From positions 192,501 through 256,500 of the forward strand of contig JAXCGZ010005666.1 in NCBI GenBank assembly GCA_037179515.1: DNA of 64,000 nucleotides, given 5' to 3'. Shown here piece by piece: positions 1 through 10,769 of this stretch (position 1 is the first letter of the stretch; each line of letters starts with the position of its first letter). A program made the translations under genes and the position numbers. Below the pieces are notes generated by a model. The model had not been told where the DNA came from. It ran no database searches and saw only the letters and a list, made by a program, of their open reading frames with translations. This stretch comes from Halocaridina rubra (lineage: Eukaryota > Arthropoda > Malacostraca > Decapoda > Atyidae).

Positions 1-410
<410 letters not shown>

Positions 411-583
411 GTTGCTTGCCCAGTGTAGAAACGTAATATCAAGAAATGATGTAGGGTGAATCAGACCACTCTGCTTAGTTTACAAATAGTCTCTACTTTA
501 ATATGAAAACAACAAAAGACAAATGAGATGCGCACTAGCTTCAAGCGCTATACATATATTTATAATATTCATTTCACTATACA
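411..583 (-). repeat. Candidate short 3' LTR of the minus-strand gypsy remnant
   Basis: Read on the minus strand, this block begins TGTATAGTGAAATG directly after a purine tract and can end in GCAACA near 411, giving TG...CA termini and a length of about 173 bp. It lies downstream of the integrase C-terminus at 726, where a 3' LTR is expected. The second LTR is absent because the element is broken at about 2297, so the far boundary is a guess. Confidence 0.45.
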
Positions 584-597
584 TCCCCCCCTCCCTC
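584..597 (-). other. Candidate polypurine tract
   Basis: The minus strand reads GAGGGAGGGGGGGA immediately before the putative LTR start. This is the position and composition expected of the plus-strand primer of an LTR retrotransposon. The 598-725 stretch between it and the integrase end is A-rich and shows nothing else. Confidence 0.5.
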
Positions 598-725
598 AAT
601 GAAGGGAACAAAAAAAAAAATAAACTCAGTGAGAACTTTGACATACCAAAAAAAAAAAAAAAAGGAATATTATAAGATTAATCAAACTACTAATTAGAGT
701 AAATGAATGATAATAAACTAGAGAT

Positions 726-2297
726 TCAATCTTTAAGGAGGTTTGACAGTTCTACCAGATCTAGTTTTTCACCTGTTGTATCAGACATGACATGAGACAA
801 AGGTACATCAACATTTTCTGAAAAAGCTTGAATTCTGTTATCATGACTACTAATATTAGATTGAGAATAGTTAAAATTTGTATCGTCATCTGAAATACAT
901 ACAGGAACTCTTTCATTTGGTTTACTAGAGCTAACAGACTTTCTCAAAAACTGTCGGCGTCTTTGATATGTTTCACCATTTTCAGTTACAACTTCATATC
1001 TATGACCGCTAAGCCTTTGGTTAACAGAAACTTCTTTCCACTCTTGTTTTCCATTTTCAATGGGTTGTACTCGTACAGTATCACCAATTTCTAAAGGTTT
1101 CAGAGGAGTACACTTTAAATGTTTATTAGCAATATCAATACGCTTATTTTCTAACTTTTTACGCTCACTTTCAATAGGAACATACGATGGTATAAGGCGT
1201 TCAGTAACTGTTGGAAGTGTGGTTTTCGTACGTCTACACATGAGACGTTGTATTGAGGTTGTTTCCATGTATTCTAGTCGTGTATTTCTTAACTTAAGTA
1301 GTCCTAGATAAGGATCGTCTTTTGCTTTAAAACATTTCTTTATTAAATTTTTGGCAATTTCCACTGCAGCTTCTGCTACGCCATTTGCTTTGCTATTACC
1401 GGAACTGACTGGTTCATGCGAGAAACTCTACTTGTAAGCAAAGCGTCTGAATTCACTAGATGAATATTGAGGACCATTATCAGAAATTACAGTATCAGGT
1501 ATACCATGTCTTGCAAAATGGTGTATCAGTTCAGTTATTATTACTTTGGATGTCATTTCTGGAAGATTATCAACTTCAAAATATTCACTAAAATAATCTA
1601 CAGTGACAAGATAGTTTTTACCAGAAATAATAAAAATATCGGTACTAACTTTTTACCATGGGCGACATGGTACTTCATGAAGATGGAGTGGTGTTTTGAG
1701 GCTGTTTGTGGAATAGGAAGAACGCACATCACAAGATTCCACTTGGTGACGGATCTCAGCAGACACCTGGCCAATACATCAGTTCACGAGCACGACGAAG
1801 ACAGGAATTCATACCAGTATGACCAGCATGAACCTTTGCTTTCACTTCACTGCGCATTGATGTAGGAATGACAACACGCTCTCCACGAAGTATAATGCCA
1901 ACTTGCACAGATAACTCGCAATCGTAAATGAAATAGGGTGTTAAGGCTGGATGTAAAATAGCTTTATTCTGAGTCCATCCCTCTATTATAATTTGTTTCA
2001 AAAGTGTAAGAGTATCATCGAACTGAGTTTTCATACGAATCTCTTCCAGCCTTGTGGATTTGAAAGTAGTAAATGACAAGTTATTTACAGATATTATTTC
2101 TTCTTTCTTGGCATTTCCAACAGGAGCTCTCGATGCACCATCAGCAACTACAATATCTTTACCTGGCTTGAACTTTACTTCAAAATCATATATCTGTGCA
2201 CGCAAAAGCATAGCTTGAAGCCTTTTAGGAGCAGAAGTAAGAGCATTCTTTACAATGGAAACAATAGGTTTGTGATCTGTAACTACTGTCACTTTAA
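726..2297 (-). pseudogene. Ty3/gypsy pol remnant: RNase H end, integrase, C-terminal domain
   Basis: The minus strand encodes the end of an LTR-retrotransposon polyprotein in the usual RT-RNase H-integrase order. From 2292 to 1756 an open frame starts with the RNase H motif VVTDHKP and the end of that domain (VADGASRAP). It continues into the integrase zinc-binding region (HAGHTGMNS, then ELMYWPG). A frameshift follows near 1756, and the second zinc cysteine appears lost. The catalytic-core motif SDNGPQYSS can be read around 1452-1500. From 1364 to 726 an open frame gives the integrase C-terminus (LEIGDTVRVQP, HRYEVVTENG). The RT, protease and gag are missing because the copy stops where CR1 fragment A begins. 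It is dead, and distinct from the integrase-first element downstream. Confidence 0.85.
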
Positions 2298-2304
2298 ACC
2301 ATAT

Positions 2305-2997
2305 GAAATAATGAGTGTAAGAGAGCTAAGGAGTGAGAGACAAATCTGGAAAAGGAATATAAAGAGAAAAAACATAAATGCCTGGCAGACTTATAAAAGA
2401 GCAAGAAATTATTACCTAAGTAAAAGAAGAGAGGCAGAGAGACTATGAAAGGGATATCAACAGGAAGGCTAAAGAAAATAGCAACATTTTCCACGGCTTT
2501 AACAGAGGAAAACTGAAAGTAAAGGAACAGGTTTCAAAGCTAAAGAGAGAGCAGAGGAAAACATCACTTATATGGATGAAGAGATCTGTGAAGAATTGAA
2601 AAAGAAGTTTCAGTCAGTATTTACAGTAGAAAATATCCCACCCCTTCAGATTGTAAAAATAGGAGCTCATGGGCCAGTATTAGAGAACATCATCTTTTCA
2701 GCCACACAGATATGCAAAGCGCTGATGGAGTTAGATGCCTATAAAAGTTACAGGTCCTGATGATATATCCCCTTGTTTACTTAAGAAATGTGATAAATCA
2801 ATATCAGCAGCATTAAGTATCATATTTGAAAACTCACTGAAGTCAGGGGAGAATCCAAGATGCTAGAAACAAGCAAACGTAGTACCTATCTTCAAAATGG
2901 AAGGAGGGATAAGGTTCTAGACTATAGACCTGATTCCTTGACCAGCATAGTTTGCAAAGTTAAGGAGAAACTTCTAAGGAAACATATCTCTCTTCAC
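2305..2997 (+). mobile_element. CR1-like LINE fragment A (start of RT region)
   Basis: This plus-strand piece matches the stretch between endonuclease and RT and the first part of RT in the better copies at 18-20 kb. Recognisable peptides are NAWQTYKRARNYYLSKRREA, EEICEELKKKFQSVFTVEN and DSLTSIVCKV. Several frameshifts and stops break it, so it is an old copy. Its left end abuts the gypsy remnant. Its right end stops at TTCAC, where the tRNA-like array begins with the same letters, so the join has about 5 bp of microhomology. Confidence 0.85.
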
Positions 2998-3157
2998 ATG
3001 TGGCAACGTGTTTATTTGATTATTGTTAATACTTATATAGCTAAGATTCGAATTAAATGCGAAAAACGAAGCCATGAGTGAGGTTAGAAGAAATTGCAAT
3101 ATGAACAGAGTGGCATTCAGATAGAATGCGTTCATTCCTACTAAGGCAGTTATGCAG
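2998..3157 (+). repeat. tRNA-like tandem array, left part of a unit
   Basis: This segment matches the second half of the units at 13.4-14.5 kb, including AAATGCGAAAAACGAAGCCA and the TGGCATTCAGATAGAATG block. The unit is cut at 3157 by the LTR retrotransposon and resumes at 13366. The bases TGCAG at 3153-3157 are the left copy of the element's 5-bp target duplication. Confidence 0.8.
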
Positions 3158-5109
3158 TGTGACAGAGTGTTTCGCTCAAAGTCAACAGAGGCTGTTAGAT
3201 GCCTTATCAAATAAATTAGTAACATAACTGTTATTTTCTAACTAAAAAAAATAATTCCCTTTAACATAACTGTTATTTTCTAACTAAAAAAATTAATTCC
3301 CACTTCTTGACTTTCGCAGATTATGATTATTTGCAATTTGTATTTTAGCTTATAGCTAATTCTAAATATACCTTATTCACTCTTCTTGTACGTGTAGAAG
3401 TATAGCCCCGATATAGAGGCTGCTCCTATTTTTCTGTCTGCTACGAGCCAAGAAAATTAGGAGAGAGAAAAAATAACCAGTAACCTAACTTTTCATTATT
3501 ATTCTCGTTTTATTTTATTTGCTTCCACTTGTTGCACCTAAAAATACTGTCTCTCCCTTGCATCTCTGCTATAATTGCCTGCCAGGGACCACCACTAAAA
3601 TAGTCCTTAAAATGATATCAGAGCCAATTACTGCTCTAGAAATGTATCCTACAGATGAACTCACCAGGAGGAACAAGGAGACGCTCTCTTTTGGCGCCGA
3701 GACTGCCCAGAGGCAACATCTCGCCTGGGCAGTCTAAGTTTATTTTCAAATCTTAATTACGTGGCATCTTCACAGGAATTCATCTAGCACAACAAGGTGA
3801 GGGATAGTGTATGGTAAAGCTCGTGGGTCAAGCAAATTGGTTTATTTTCGAGAATTAGTTACATTCGTTACTGGATAAATCTTATGGATTTATATTCTCT
3901 GATTTCCTTCCAAGTCACACGAAATTTTGTAGATTACCAAACTGGAATCTCACATGCCAAAGTTAATTCCTTAACCTGTAAATTACAGCTGATATACATT
4001 GCTGAGAAGTTTCTTTTCACTGAATGTGATAAACGAAAATCTCATCCTCTGAAGACTGGTTATGAGCCCGTAAAAATCTATCTCTCTTCCTAATAAATTC
4101 TAATTTCATTTCACCCCTTTCTATCATCGTAAATAAAGTGTTTTACGTCAAAAACTCGTCAATAAAGCTATTTGCTAAAAAAAAAATGCAAATATTTAAA
4201 AGGTAATTTTTCCCAGTTGGCTTTGCAAATATTTCTTGTTAACCACAATTTAATGAATGTATACCGTATTTATCTTGCTAATTCTTCATATGTTGGGGAT
4301 AAAGTGTTTTGAGTTATAAGTTGCAAATACCTCAAAAGGTGGTTTTGCACCCCTTTTTTTCATTGCAAAGTTCTTGATAACTAAAAGTGAATGAATACTG
4401 TATTTATCTCGTAGATTCTTCCTTTATCCTAAATAGAGTGTTACCATATTAATTGTTAATCAGTAATAAGCATTGCAACTTTTGTGGTTGCCCACAATTT
4501 AAGGAATACATACAGTACTGTATTTGTCTTGCTTATTCTTCATTTATTGTGAATATATTGTTTTCTTTAAAACCAGTAAAGAATTAATGGTTTTGTATGC
4601 TATTATGGTAGCATAAATATTTCTGGTTAGCTGTGAATAACCAATATATATTCATCCAGTAGAATGACATTGGAAACTCATTATATGTGTGCTCATGCTT
4701 TCAGTTTCCCATTATAAACAGTGTGTCATTTCTGTTTCTGAAATTGCAGTGTCCTGTATTCTACTCTGCCTGTGTGACAGAGGTAATCATCGAGTTGAGG
4801 CCAAAGTCTTGGCATACGTCCGTGGTGCCGGGAAACGAAATCATACTCACCACCTCCGGGATTCGAGGCAGCATTTCATAAAATTTAATTTGAGAAATTT
4901 AATTCAATTCTTTTAATGTCATTGCATTTCCAAAATTAAAAGAAAGTTGAATTCTGAGTTTCATTTAACCGACTAATGGTATTAGAGATGGGGTGTTCAA
5001 GTACAAATATCTGTCCTGTCTGTTTGTGAGCTCTTAACCGAGCTCGGTACTTTGAGTCCCCTTAGTAAAACAGAATCTTAAAAACACTCTAGCATCCTAA
5101 AACCCCACA
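3158..5109 (+). repeat. 5' long terminal repeat
   Basis: Nearly identical to 11408-13360, with TG...CA ends. It should hold the promoter and, in its downstream twin, the polyadenylation signal. AATAAA occurs at 4132 and 4161, but I cannot place the R region. Small open frames inside it (for example 3519-3737 and 4687-4916) recur in the other LTR and look like chance frames. Confidence 0.95.
4215..4560 (+). repeat. Degenerate internal repeats within the LTR
   Basis: A motif of the form GAATRNATAC.GTATTTRTCT followed by GATTCTTC or TATTCTTCAT recurs at about 4254, 4392 and 4504. It is often followed by a GATAAAGTGTTTT-like block. The copies are diverged and about 110-140 bp apart, and the same arrangement is in the 3' LTR. 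A repeated enhancer-like module is possible, but only the repetition is seen. Confidence 0.6.
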
Positions 5110-5113
5110 AGAT

Positions 5114-5131
5114 TGGCGCCCGAACAGGGAC
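5114..5131 (+). other. Primer binding site, tRNA-Lys type
   Basis: The 18 bases TGGCGCCCGAACAGGGAC lie 4 nt after the 5' LTR. From memory, this is the complement of the 3' end of animal tRNA-Lys(UUU), so minus-strand synthesis would start from that tRNA. Confidence 0.9.
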
Positions 5132-5787
5132 CCGAACAGACAGACTGATTTTATAAATTTATTTTTATTTTGCTTTTAACATTGCACCTGAAACCCGATT
5201 ACCATTGGCTCGATTATTGAAATGAATGAATCTTAGGCTGCACACGAAAATTTTCGCGCTAGAGACGTTGCGGATAAGAAATTTTTTTGTTTTCAATATT
5301 AATTATGGTAACTAATATTTTCTTGTTTCCCATGTGGTAAACAATCTATCAGGAAATCTACATGAGATTATGTGGTAACAGACTTTAGAAATTTTGCATG
5401 ACGAGAAGACGTGTTATAAAATTTCATTTATTTGCGTGATAAGATTGAGTTTTAAAGCATTCGTGTTTTATATATCCGTTAAAGGGTGATACTTGTTAGG
5501 AATTGTTTATATTTCCTTAGGATTTAGGAATTGGGAGAAAGCATATTAAGTATTTTTGCTTATAATTGTGTTTTATATTCAAGCATTGACTGCTCATAGA
5601 TTGGAAGAAAAACTTTGGTGTCATTTATCGAGCCTAGGCTAAGCCTTTCATGTGTTTGAGTTGTCACATGAATATAAATTTTCTCATTACTAGTAGAAAT
5701 GTGTAATCTGGCTGCCTAGTAAGCTGTTAGCTTATCGTTGGTGTATTTTGCATAGGATCTGTGCCCTTTTGGTAACACTCCAGAATT

Positions 5788-6030
5788 TTACTTACGACAT
5801 TTTATTTGTGGGTACTGCCATATACGCGCTCATACGCAGGCACGACCGCGATACTGTACTTGTTCGTATTACTTACGACATTTTATTTGTGGGTACTGCC
5901 ATATACGCGCTCATACGCAGGCACGACCTCGATACTGTACATGTTCGTATTACTTACGACATTTTATTTGTGGGTACTGCCATATACGCGCTCATACGCA
6001 GGCACGACCGCTATACTGTACTTGTTTGTA
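5788..6030 (+). repeat. 81-bp tandem repeat, three copies
   Basis: The phrase ACTTACGACATTTTATTTGT starts at 5790, 5871 and 5952, an exact 81-bp period. Each unit contains GGTACTGCCATATACGCGCT and GCAGGCACGACC. Copies are almost identical, indicating recent expansion. Confidence 0.95.
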
Positions 6031-6072
6031 CTCTCAGGCACTGGGTGCTAGTCGGTAAAATTCGTTGTTACT

Positions 6073-6480
6073 CATTCCTTTCATTTGCACCATAACCGCA
6101 GGTACTGCCACGTATTGCTGTTAAGCAGGCACGACTGCCATTCTGTATTACCAGTGTTTCATACACTGTTTTGCAACATTTTGTTGCTGTTGCACTTGAT
6201 TGTGTTGCTCATTCCTTTCATTTGCACAATAACTGCAGGTACTGCCACGTATTGCTGTTAAGCAGGCACGACTGCCATTCTGTATTACCAGTGTTTCATA
6301 CACTGTTTTGCAACATATTGTTGCTGTTGCACTTGATTGTGTTGCTCATTCCTTTCATTTGCACAATAACCGCAGGTACTGCCACATATTGCTGTTAAGC
6401 AGGCACGACTGCCATTCTGTATTGCCAGTGTTTCATGCACTGTTTTGCAACATATTGCTGCTGTTGCACTTGATTGTATT
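6073..6480 (+). repeat. 137-bp tandem repeat, about three copies
   Basis: GGTACTGCCA recurs at 6101, 6238 and 6375, a 137-bp period. The unit includes GCAGGCACGACTGCCATTCT and a TTGTTGCTGTTGCACTTGAT block. Its core is related to the core of the 81-bp repeats just upstream. Confidence 0.95.
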
Positions 6481-6632
6481 TTGAGTCACTTTTATGGTGA
6501 GGTTTTGAGATCACTTTTACGATTAAGTTTGAACTGTGGTGTTGAATTTTTTTTTCTACTACTGTATTGTAGAGATTTGTTTTTTTGTGTGGTTGTTTTG
6601 GCACTTCGTTATTGACTGTTTAGGAAACAAAC

Positions 6633-9600
6633 ATGGAAACCATCAAAACATTCGATGAGGAGCGTTACCTAGACATACTGATTGCTAGGGGTGAGAGATA
6701 CGGTTTTTCCCCAAGACAGAAGCTCTTCGAATGGGCTCATGAGAAGATGGTTGAGCGCCGAGATAAGCTGGAGAAGAGAGCAAGTGATGAGGCACAAGCA
6801 CAACGTAAGGAGTCACAAGCACAACGTAAGGAGGCACAAGCACAACATGAACATGAGCTTGCGCTTGCTCGGCTTCGAGCGGGAATCCCAGACAGTAGTC
6901 CTTTATCCGGAAATAGAGATTACAGGAACGGGAAGCACAAGAGCCCCTCGCAGAACTTCAATCGTCCAGCTCATCCTCCTCACACCCCTAAGCCTTATTA
7001 CGGCCATGCACCCACACTCAAGAAGGATGACCCGGTAAGACCTAAGCCTCAGCAGTTAAGAGGCAAAGGCCATTACTCTGCTCCACCTTCCCATGGTTTT
7101 CAGCCAAACTCTAAGAGCCACCACACTCCCTCACACAGCGGCGGCCTACATAGCCGTCTGGCCACTCACTCAGCCCATGTTGTGGAAACAGGGCCAGAAA
7201 GGGCCAATGAGGATAATGCCGAGGAACCACCACACACTCTTGCCAATGTGGAATTCATCGAACATGATGATCTGGAAATGATCCCAAAATGCCTAGAAAC
7301 CATAAATGGTGTGGAAGCTGAGATAGCCCTTGACACAGGGGCCAATGGCATACTTGTTGATGAGAAATTCGTCAGGGATGAAGATTATACCAGCAAAGTC
7401 GTTCGTGTGCTGGTTACTGAAGGAACACCCCAAATACGACGCTGCTGTGTCATTAACCTGGATTGCAAATACTACAAGGGAAAAGTCCCAGCTGTGGCAA
7501 TGATTGGGCTTATGTACCCTGTCTTGATGGGTCGTGCACTGAACCTAGTTCCTACTTTCCAGGCCGACCTATACCATAAGGACATTTCTCGTTATAACTT
7601 CCCTCGGGGGAAGTCACATGAAGCCATTTCAGCAGCATCTCCTGGCCTCGATGCCAAGAATTTGGACGATTCTCCGACTGACTCCGTTGAGTCTGCTGCA
7701 GTCAGTACACGTAATGTGGAACGCGGAGAGTTTCCCCCTCCTTTACCAGATGATGCACCTCTAGAGCCATTGAAGTCCCGTCCAGACTTTGCCAAATTGC
7801 AGCAAGACTGCCCCAGCCTCAAACGCTGGATGCAGCAGGCCACCGAGGGAAGGACCTTCACAGTGAGAGGAGGAGGCAAGACCACTTACGCCCTTGAAGA
7901 TGGAGTACTTCGTAGGCATGTGACTCAAGATGGCCACACCTTTAAACAGTTGGTGGTGCCCGCTTCATTGCGCCGCAAGGCTATGTATGTGGCACACCAT
8001 TTACCTCTGAGTGGACACAGAGGCAAAGCAAAAACTCGGCAGGTCCTTCAGAAGGCTTTTGCATGGCCAAACATGTACACCGAGGTAGACAGATATGTAG
8101 GTTCCTGCCCTGTCTGTCAATCCACCTCAACGGCACCAGTACCGAAAGTTCCCATGGGGATAACTAAGCTCTCAATGGAGCCAATTTCCAATGTCGCTAT
8201 TGACATACTAGGTCCTATTAATCCAACTTTGTCCACGGGGAAACAATTCCTCCTGGTATATGCTGACCTGGCAACAAGGTACCCAGATGCAGTGCCACTG
8301 TCTTCTATCACAACTGAAGCAGTCGCTCATGCCCTATTTGAAATGTGCTCCAGGGTTGGCTTTCCTGAGCAGGTCACTTCTGACAATGGAAGTCAGTTTA
8401 CAAGTAGGCACTTTGAGGCTTTCTGCAACCTTTTAGAAATCAAGCACATTCGTACGAGTGTCTATCATGCCCAATCAAATGGAGCATGCGAACGCTATAA
8501 CGGGACACTGAAGCGATGTTTGCGCAAGCTGGTGATAGATATGCCTAGGCAGTGGGACAAGTACGTCCCTGCTGCACTTTTCTCCTTCAGAGACACGCCC
8601 CACGACACTACTGGATACTCGCCTTTCGAGACGATTTATGGTCATAAGGTCAGAGGCCCAGTAGAATTCTTGGCAGAATGTTGGGATTCACCTACCATTG
8701 AAGATGACGATAGGGACGTTCATGAGTATATTTTGAAGTTTTCGTCACACCTCAAAAAGGCTTGGAAAACTGCACAATTAGCCATTAAGGGTCACCAGCA
8801 GACTGCCAAGCTCCTCTTTGACAAGCGTGCGCGGCGTCGTGCCCTGACACCCGGAGATCGGGCTCTGTTACTTCTTCCAACAGATACCCGCAAGCTAATG
8901 CTACGCTGGAAAGGACCGTACACTGTGGTACACCGGGTGACCCCTGACAATTATGTGCTAAATGTTGATGGCATTAACCGGAAATACCACATTAACCAGC
9001 TGAAGCTTTATTGTGAGGACCCGGAGGCCCACAGCGATCCTGCGCTGGCGCTCCCAGCAACCCCTATAGATGCCTCAAGCATCAACAGAACCTCCGAGGC
9101 TGCAGCCACACAGGTGCTCCATTATAGCCACCCCTTACTTCCTATATTGGAATACTCCACCCTTGCAGTGGAGACAGACTTACGGGAGTGGAGTTTTTCT
9201 GAAGAAGCCCCTCTGGCCGCAGCCACCGCCCTTGCAATTGAAGACATAAGCTTAGTTTTTGATGATGGTAAGGATCCTGCCATACCTACACACCGAAAAG
9301 AAAGTGTGAGTAATTGCATTATTAACTCCAGACTGCAACCGAGTCAACGGGAACAGCTGAACAAGCTATTAGAGGACTATGAGAATGTCTTCAACGACCT
9401 CCCAGGCATTACCACTACCCTTGAGCATCATGTCAGACTGACTGACCCAGAGCCATTTCGGCATTCCTATGGTCTTCCCCACCAGCTGTCCTTACGGCTG
9501 AAGGAAGATCTTGACACTTGGGTCCGCCTTGGAATAGTTGAAAAGAGCATTTCGCCTTGGTGTTCGCCGTTACTGGCAGTGCGTAAGCGAGATGGCAGTC

Positions 9601-10769
9601 ACAGGTTCTGCCTGGACTGTCGTAAGCTTAACTCCCGTACCATCTTTGATGGAGAGCCCATTGCTGACGCTGAGCATATTTTCTCGTTGCTTTCCCAAGC
9701 CCGTTACCTGTCCAAGTTGGATCTGGCCAGTGGATTTTGGCAAGTCCCGTTGAGCGAGACTACCAAGCCTCTTACAGCTTTTTCCACAAGATATGGTCTA
9801 TACCAGTTCAGGGTCATGCCTTTTGGTATGGTAAATGCCCCTGGCTGCTTCAGCAGACTCATGAGGATAGTACTACTGGATCTCGACAATGTTTCATGCT
9901 TTATAGACGACATCCTGGTGCATTCTCAGGATTGGTCATCGCACCTTGAGACTCTCCGCAGAGTTCTCACTCGTCTGAACCAGCATGGACTTCATTTAAA
10001 GCCTTCCAAATGTGAGATTGGTTTCACACAATTGCAGTATCTCGGCCACGTGGTTGGAGAAGGAGTTATGTCCCCTTTACATGACAGGGTACAAGCTATT
10101 AAGGATATGGAGAAACCTGCTACTGTCACTCAACTGAGATCATTCTTGGGTAGTGTCGGCTACTACCAACGGTTCATTCCATACTTTAATACTATCGCTG
10201 CCCCTTTGCAGCAAATAACCTCCTCGAAGCAAAGTAAATCCTCCCCTGTCCAATGGACAGATGAAGCGGAGAGAGCATTTTTCAAGCTCCGAGAAGCATT
10301 GACAGGTGAGCCAGTATTACAACTGGTAAACCCTGATTTTCCATTTATCTTGCAGACCGACGCCTCAGACGAAGGCCTGGGTGCCATGCTCTTGCAAGCC
10401 CGATCAGACAACTCAGCAGAAGTAGCTCCAGTGCGATATGCAAGCCGCAGGCTTCGCCCTGCAGAGCGAAATTACTCCACTGTGGAGAAGGAAGCTCTAG
10501 CTGCATATTGGGCCATAAAGAAATTTGAAGTCCATCTGTATGGCCAACATTTTACACTGAGAACTGACCACCGACCTCTCCTATATTTACAGACTGCAGA
10601 CAAGCTAAATCCACGCATGAAAAGGTGGGCACTTTACCTGAATCTTTTCAAATTCACTGCCCAACATGTTCATGGCAAGGACAATGACCTTGCTGATCTA
10701 CTAAGTCGACGGTCGTTACCCTCAAATGAGGAAGCTGGTGCTGTTAGCCTAAATTTGATTAGTCGGTAA
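6633..10769 (+). CDS. pol: Gag-remnant/Pol polyprotein: protease, integrase, RT, RNase H
   Basis: A 1378-residue open frame starting at an ATG in context AACATGG. Residues about 1-90 are a charged helical region (ARGERYGFSPRQKLFEW, then Q/A/K-rich repeats); about 90-205 form a Pro/His/Lys-rich linker. The aspartic protease has DTG at 234-236. The integrase zinc finger uses H455/H456, H462, C492 and C495. The catalytic core has D524, D584 and E620, a D,D35E triad. A GPY module is at 761-763. RT follows, with D1030 in LDLASGFWQ and FIDD at 1090-1093. RNase H residues include D1243, E1287 and D1312. All catalytic residues I could locate are intact. Integrase before RT is unusual for Ty3/gypsy and matches the Gmr1 group. 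The capsid and CCHC knuckle normally found between the helical region and the linker are not visible. Cytoplasmic particle assembly would therefore need Gag from elsewhere or a very diverged Gag. Confidence 0.93.
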   Translation: METIKTFDEERYLDILIARGERYGFSPRQKLFEWAHEKMVERRDKLEKRASDEAQAQRKESQAQRKEAQAQHEHELALARLRAGIPDSSPLSGNRDYRNGKHKSPSQNFNRPAHPPHTPKPYYGHAPTLKKDDPVRPKPQQLRGKGHYSAPPSHGFQPNSKSHHTPSHSGGLHSRLATHSAHVVETGPERANEDNAEEPPHTLANVEFIEHDDLEMIPKCLETINGVEAEIALDTGANGILVDEKFVRDEDYTSKVVRVLVTEGTPQIRRCCVINLDCKYYKGKVPAVAMIGLMYPVLMGRALNLVPTFQADLYHKDISRYNFPRGKSHEAISAASPGLDAKNLDDSPTDSVESAAVSTRNVERGEFPPPLPDDAPLEPLKSRPDFAKLQQDCPSLKRWMQQATEGRTFTVRGGGKTTYALEDGVLRRHVTQDGHTFKQLVVPASLRRKAMYVAHHLPLSGHRGKAKTRQVLQKAFAWPNMYTEVDRYVGSCPVCQSTSTAPVPKVPMGITKLSMEPISNVAIDILGPINPTLSTGKQFLLVYADLATRYPDAVPLSSITTEAVAHALFEMCSRVGFPEQVTSDNGSQFTSRHFEAFCNLLEIKHIRTSVYHAQSNGACERYNGTLKRCLRKLVIDMPRQWDKYVPAALFSFRDTPHDTTGYSPFETIYGHKVRGPVEFLAECWDSPTIEDDDRDVHEYILKFSSHLKKAWKTAQLAIKGHQQTAKLLFDKRARRRALTPGDRALLLLPTDTRKLMLRWKGPYTVVHRVTPDNYVLNVDGINRKYHINQLKLYCEDPEAHSDPALALPATPIDASSINRTSEAAATQVLHYSHPLLPILEYSTLAVETDLREWSFSEEAPLAAATALAIEDISLVFDDGKDPAIPTHRKESVSNCIINSRLQPSQREQLNKLLEDYENVFNDLPGITTTLEHHVRLTDPEPFRHSYGLPHQLSLRLKEDLDTWVRLGIVEKSISPWCSPLLAVRKRDGSHRFCLDCRKLNSRTIFDGEPIADAEHIFSLLSQARYLSKLDLASGFWQVPLSETTKPLTAFSTRYGLYQFRVMPFGMVNAPGCFSRLMRIVLLDLDNVSCFIDDILVHSQDWSSHLETLRRVLTRLNQHGLHLKPSKCEIGFTQLQYLGHVVGEGVMSPLHDRVQAIKDMEKPATVTQLRSFLGSVGYYQRFIPYFNTIAAPLQQITSSKQSKSSPVQWTDEAERAFFKLREALTGEPVLQLVNPDFPFILQTDASDEGLGAMLLQARSDNSAEVAPVRYASRRLRPAERNYSTVEKEALAAYWAIKKFEVHLYGQHFTLRTDHRPLLYLQTADKLNPRMKRWALYLNLFKFTAQHVHGKDNDLADLLSRRSLPSNEEAGAVSLNLISR

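Larger units (their letters stand above)
5132..6632 (+). other. Long repeat-rich leader of the LTR element
   Basis: About 1.5 kb separates the primer site from the ATG of the long ORF. I find no gag-like frame here; the only longer open frames arise from tandem repeats whose 81-bp period is a multiple of three. The leader has two tandem repeat blocks and may carry packaging or translation signals, but that is inference. Confidence 0.7.

Noticed and set aside
2750..2775. Hammerhead-like CTGATGA sequences (also in other CR1 copies and near 32729)
   Set aside because: They are part of the coding sequence for GPDDI or similar and lack the partner GAAA stem arrangement.
3519..4916. Small open frames inside the 5' LTR, repeated in the 3' LTR
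   Set aside because: They are short, overlap in different frames and have no recognisable motif; their conservation reflects LTR identity.
5748..6095. 115-codon frame in the LTR-element leader as a gag candidate
   Set aside because: It is produced by the 81-bp tandem repeat, whose period is a multiple of three, and has no Gag features.
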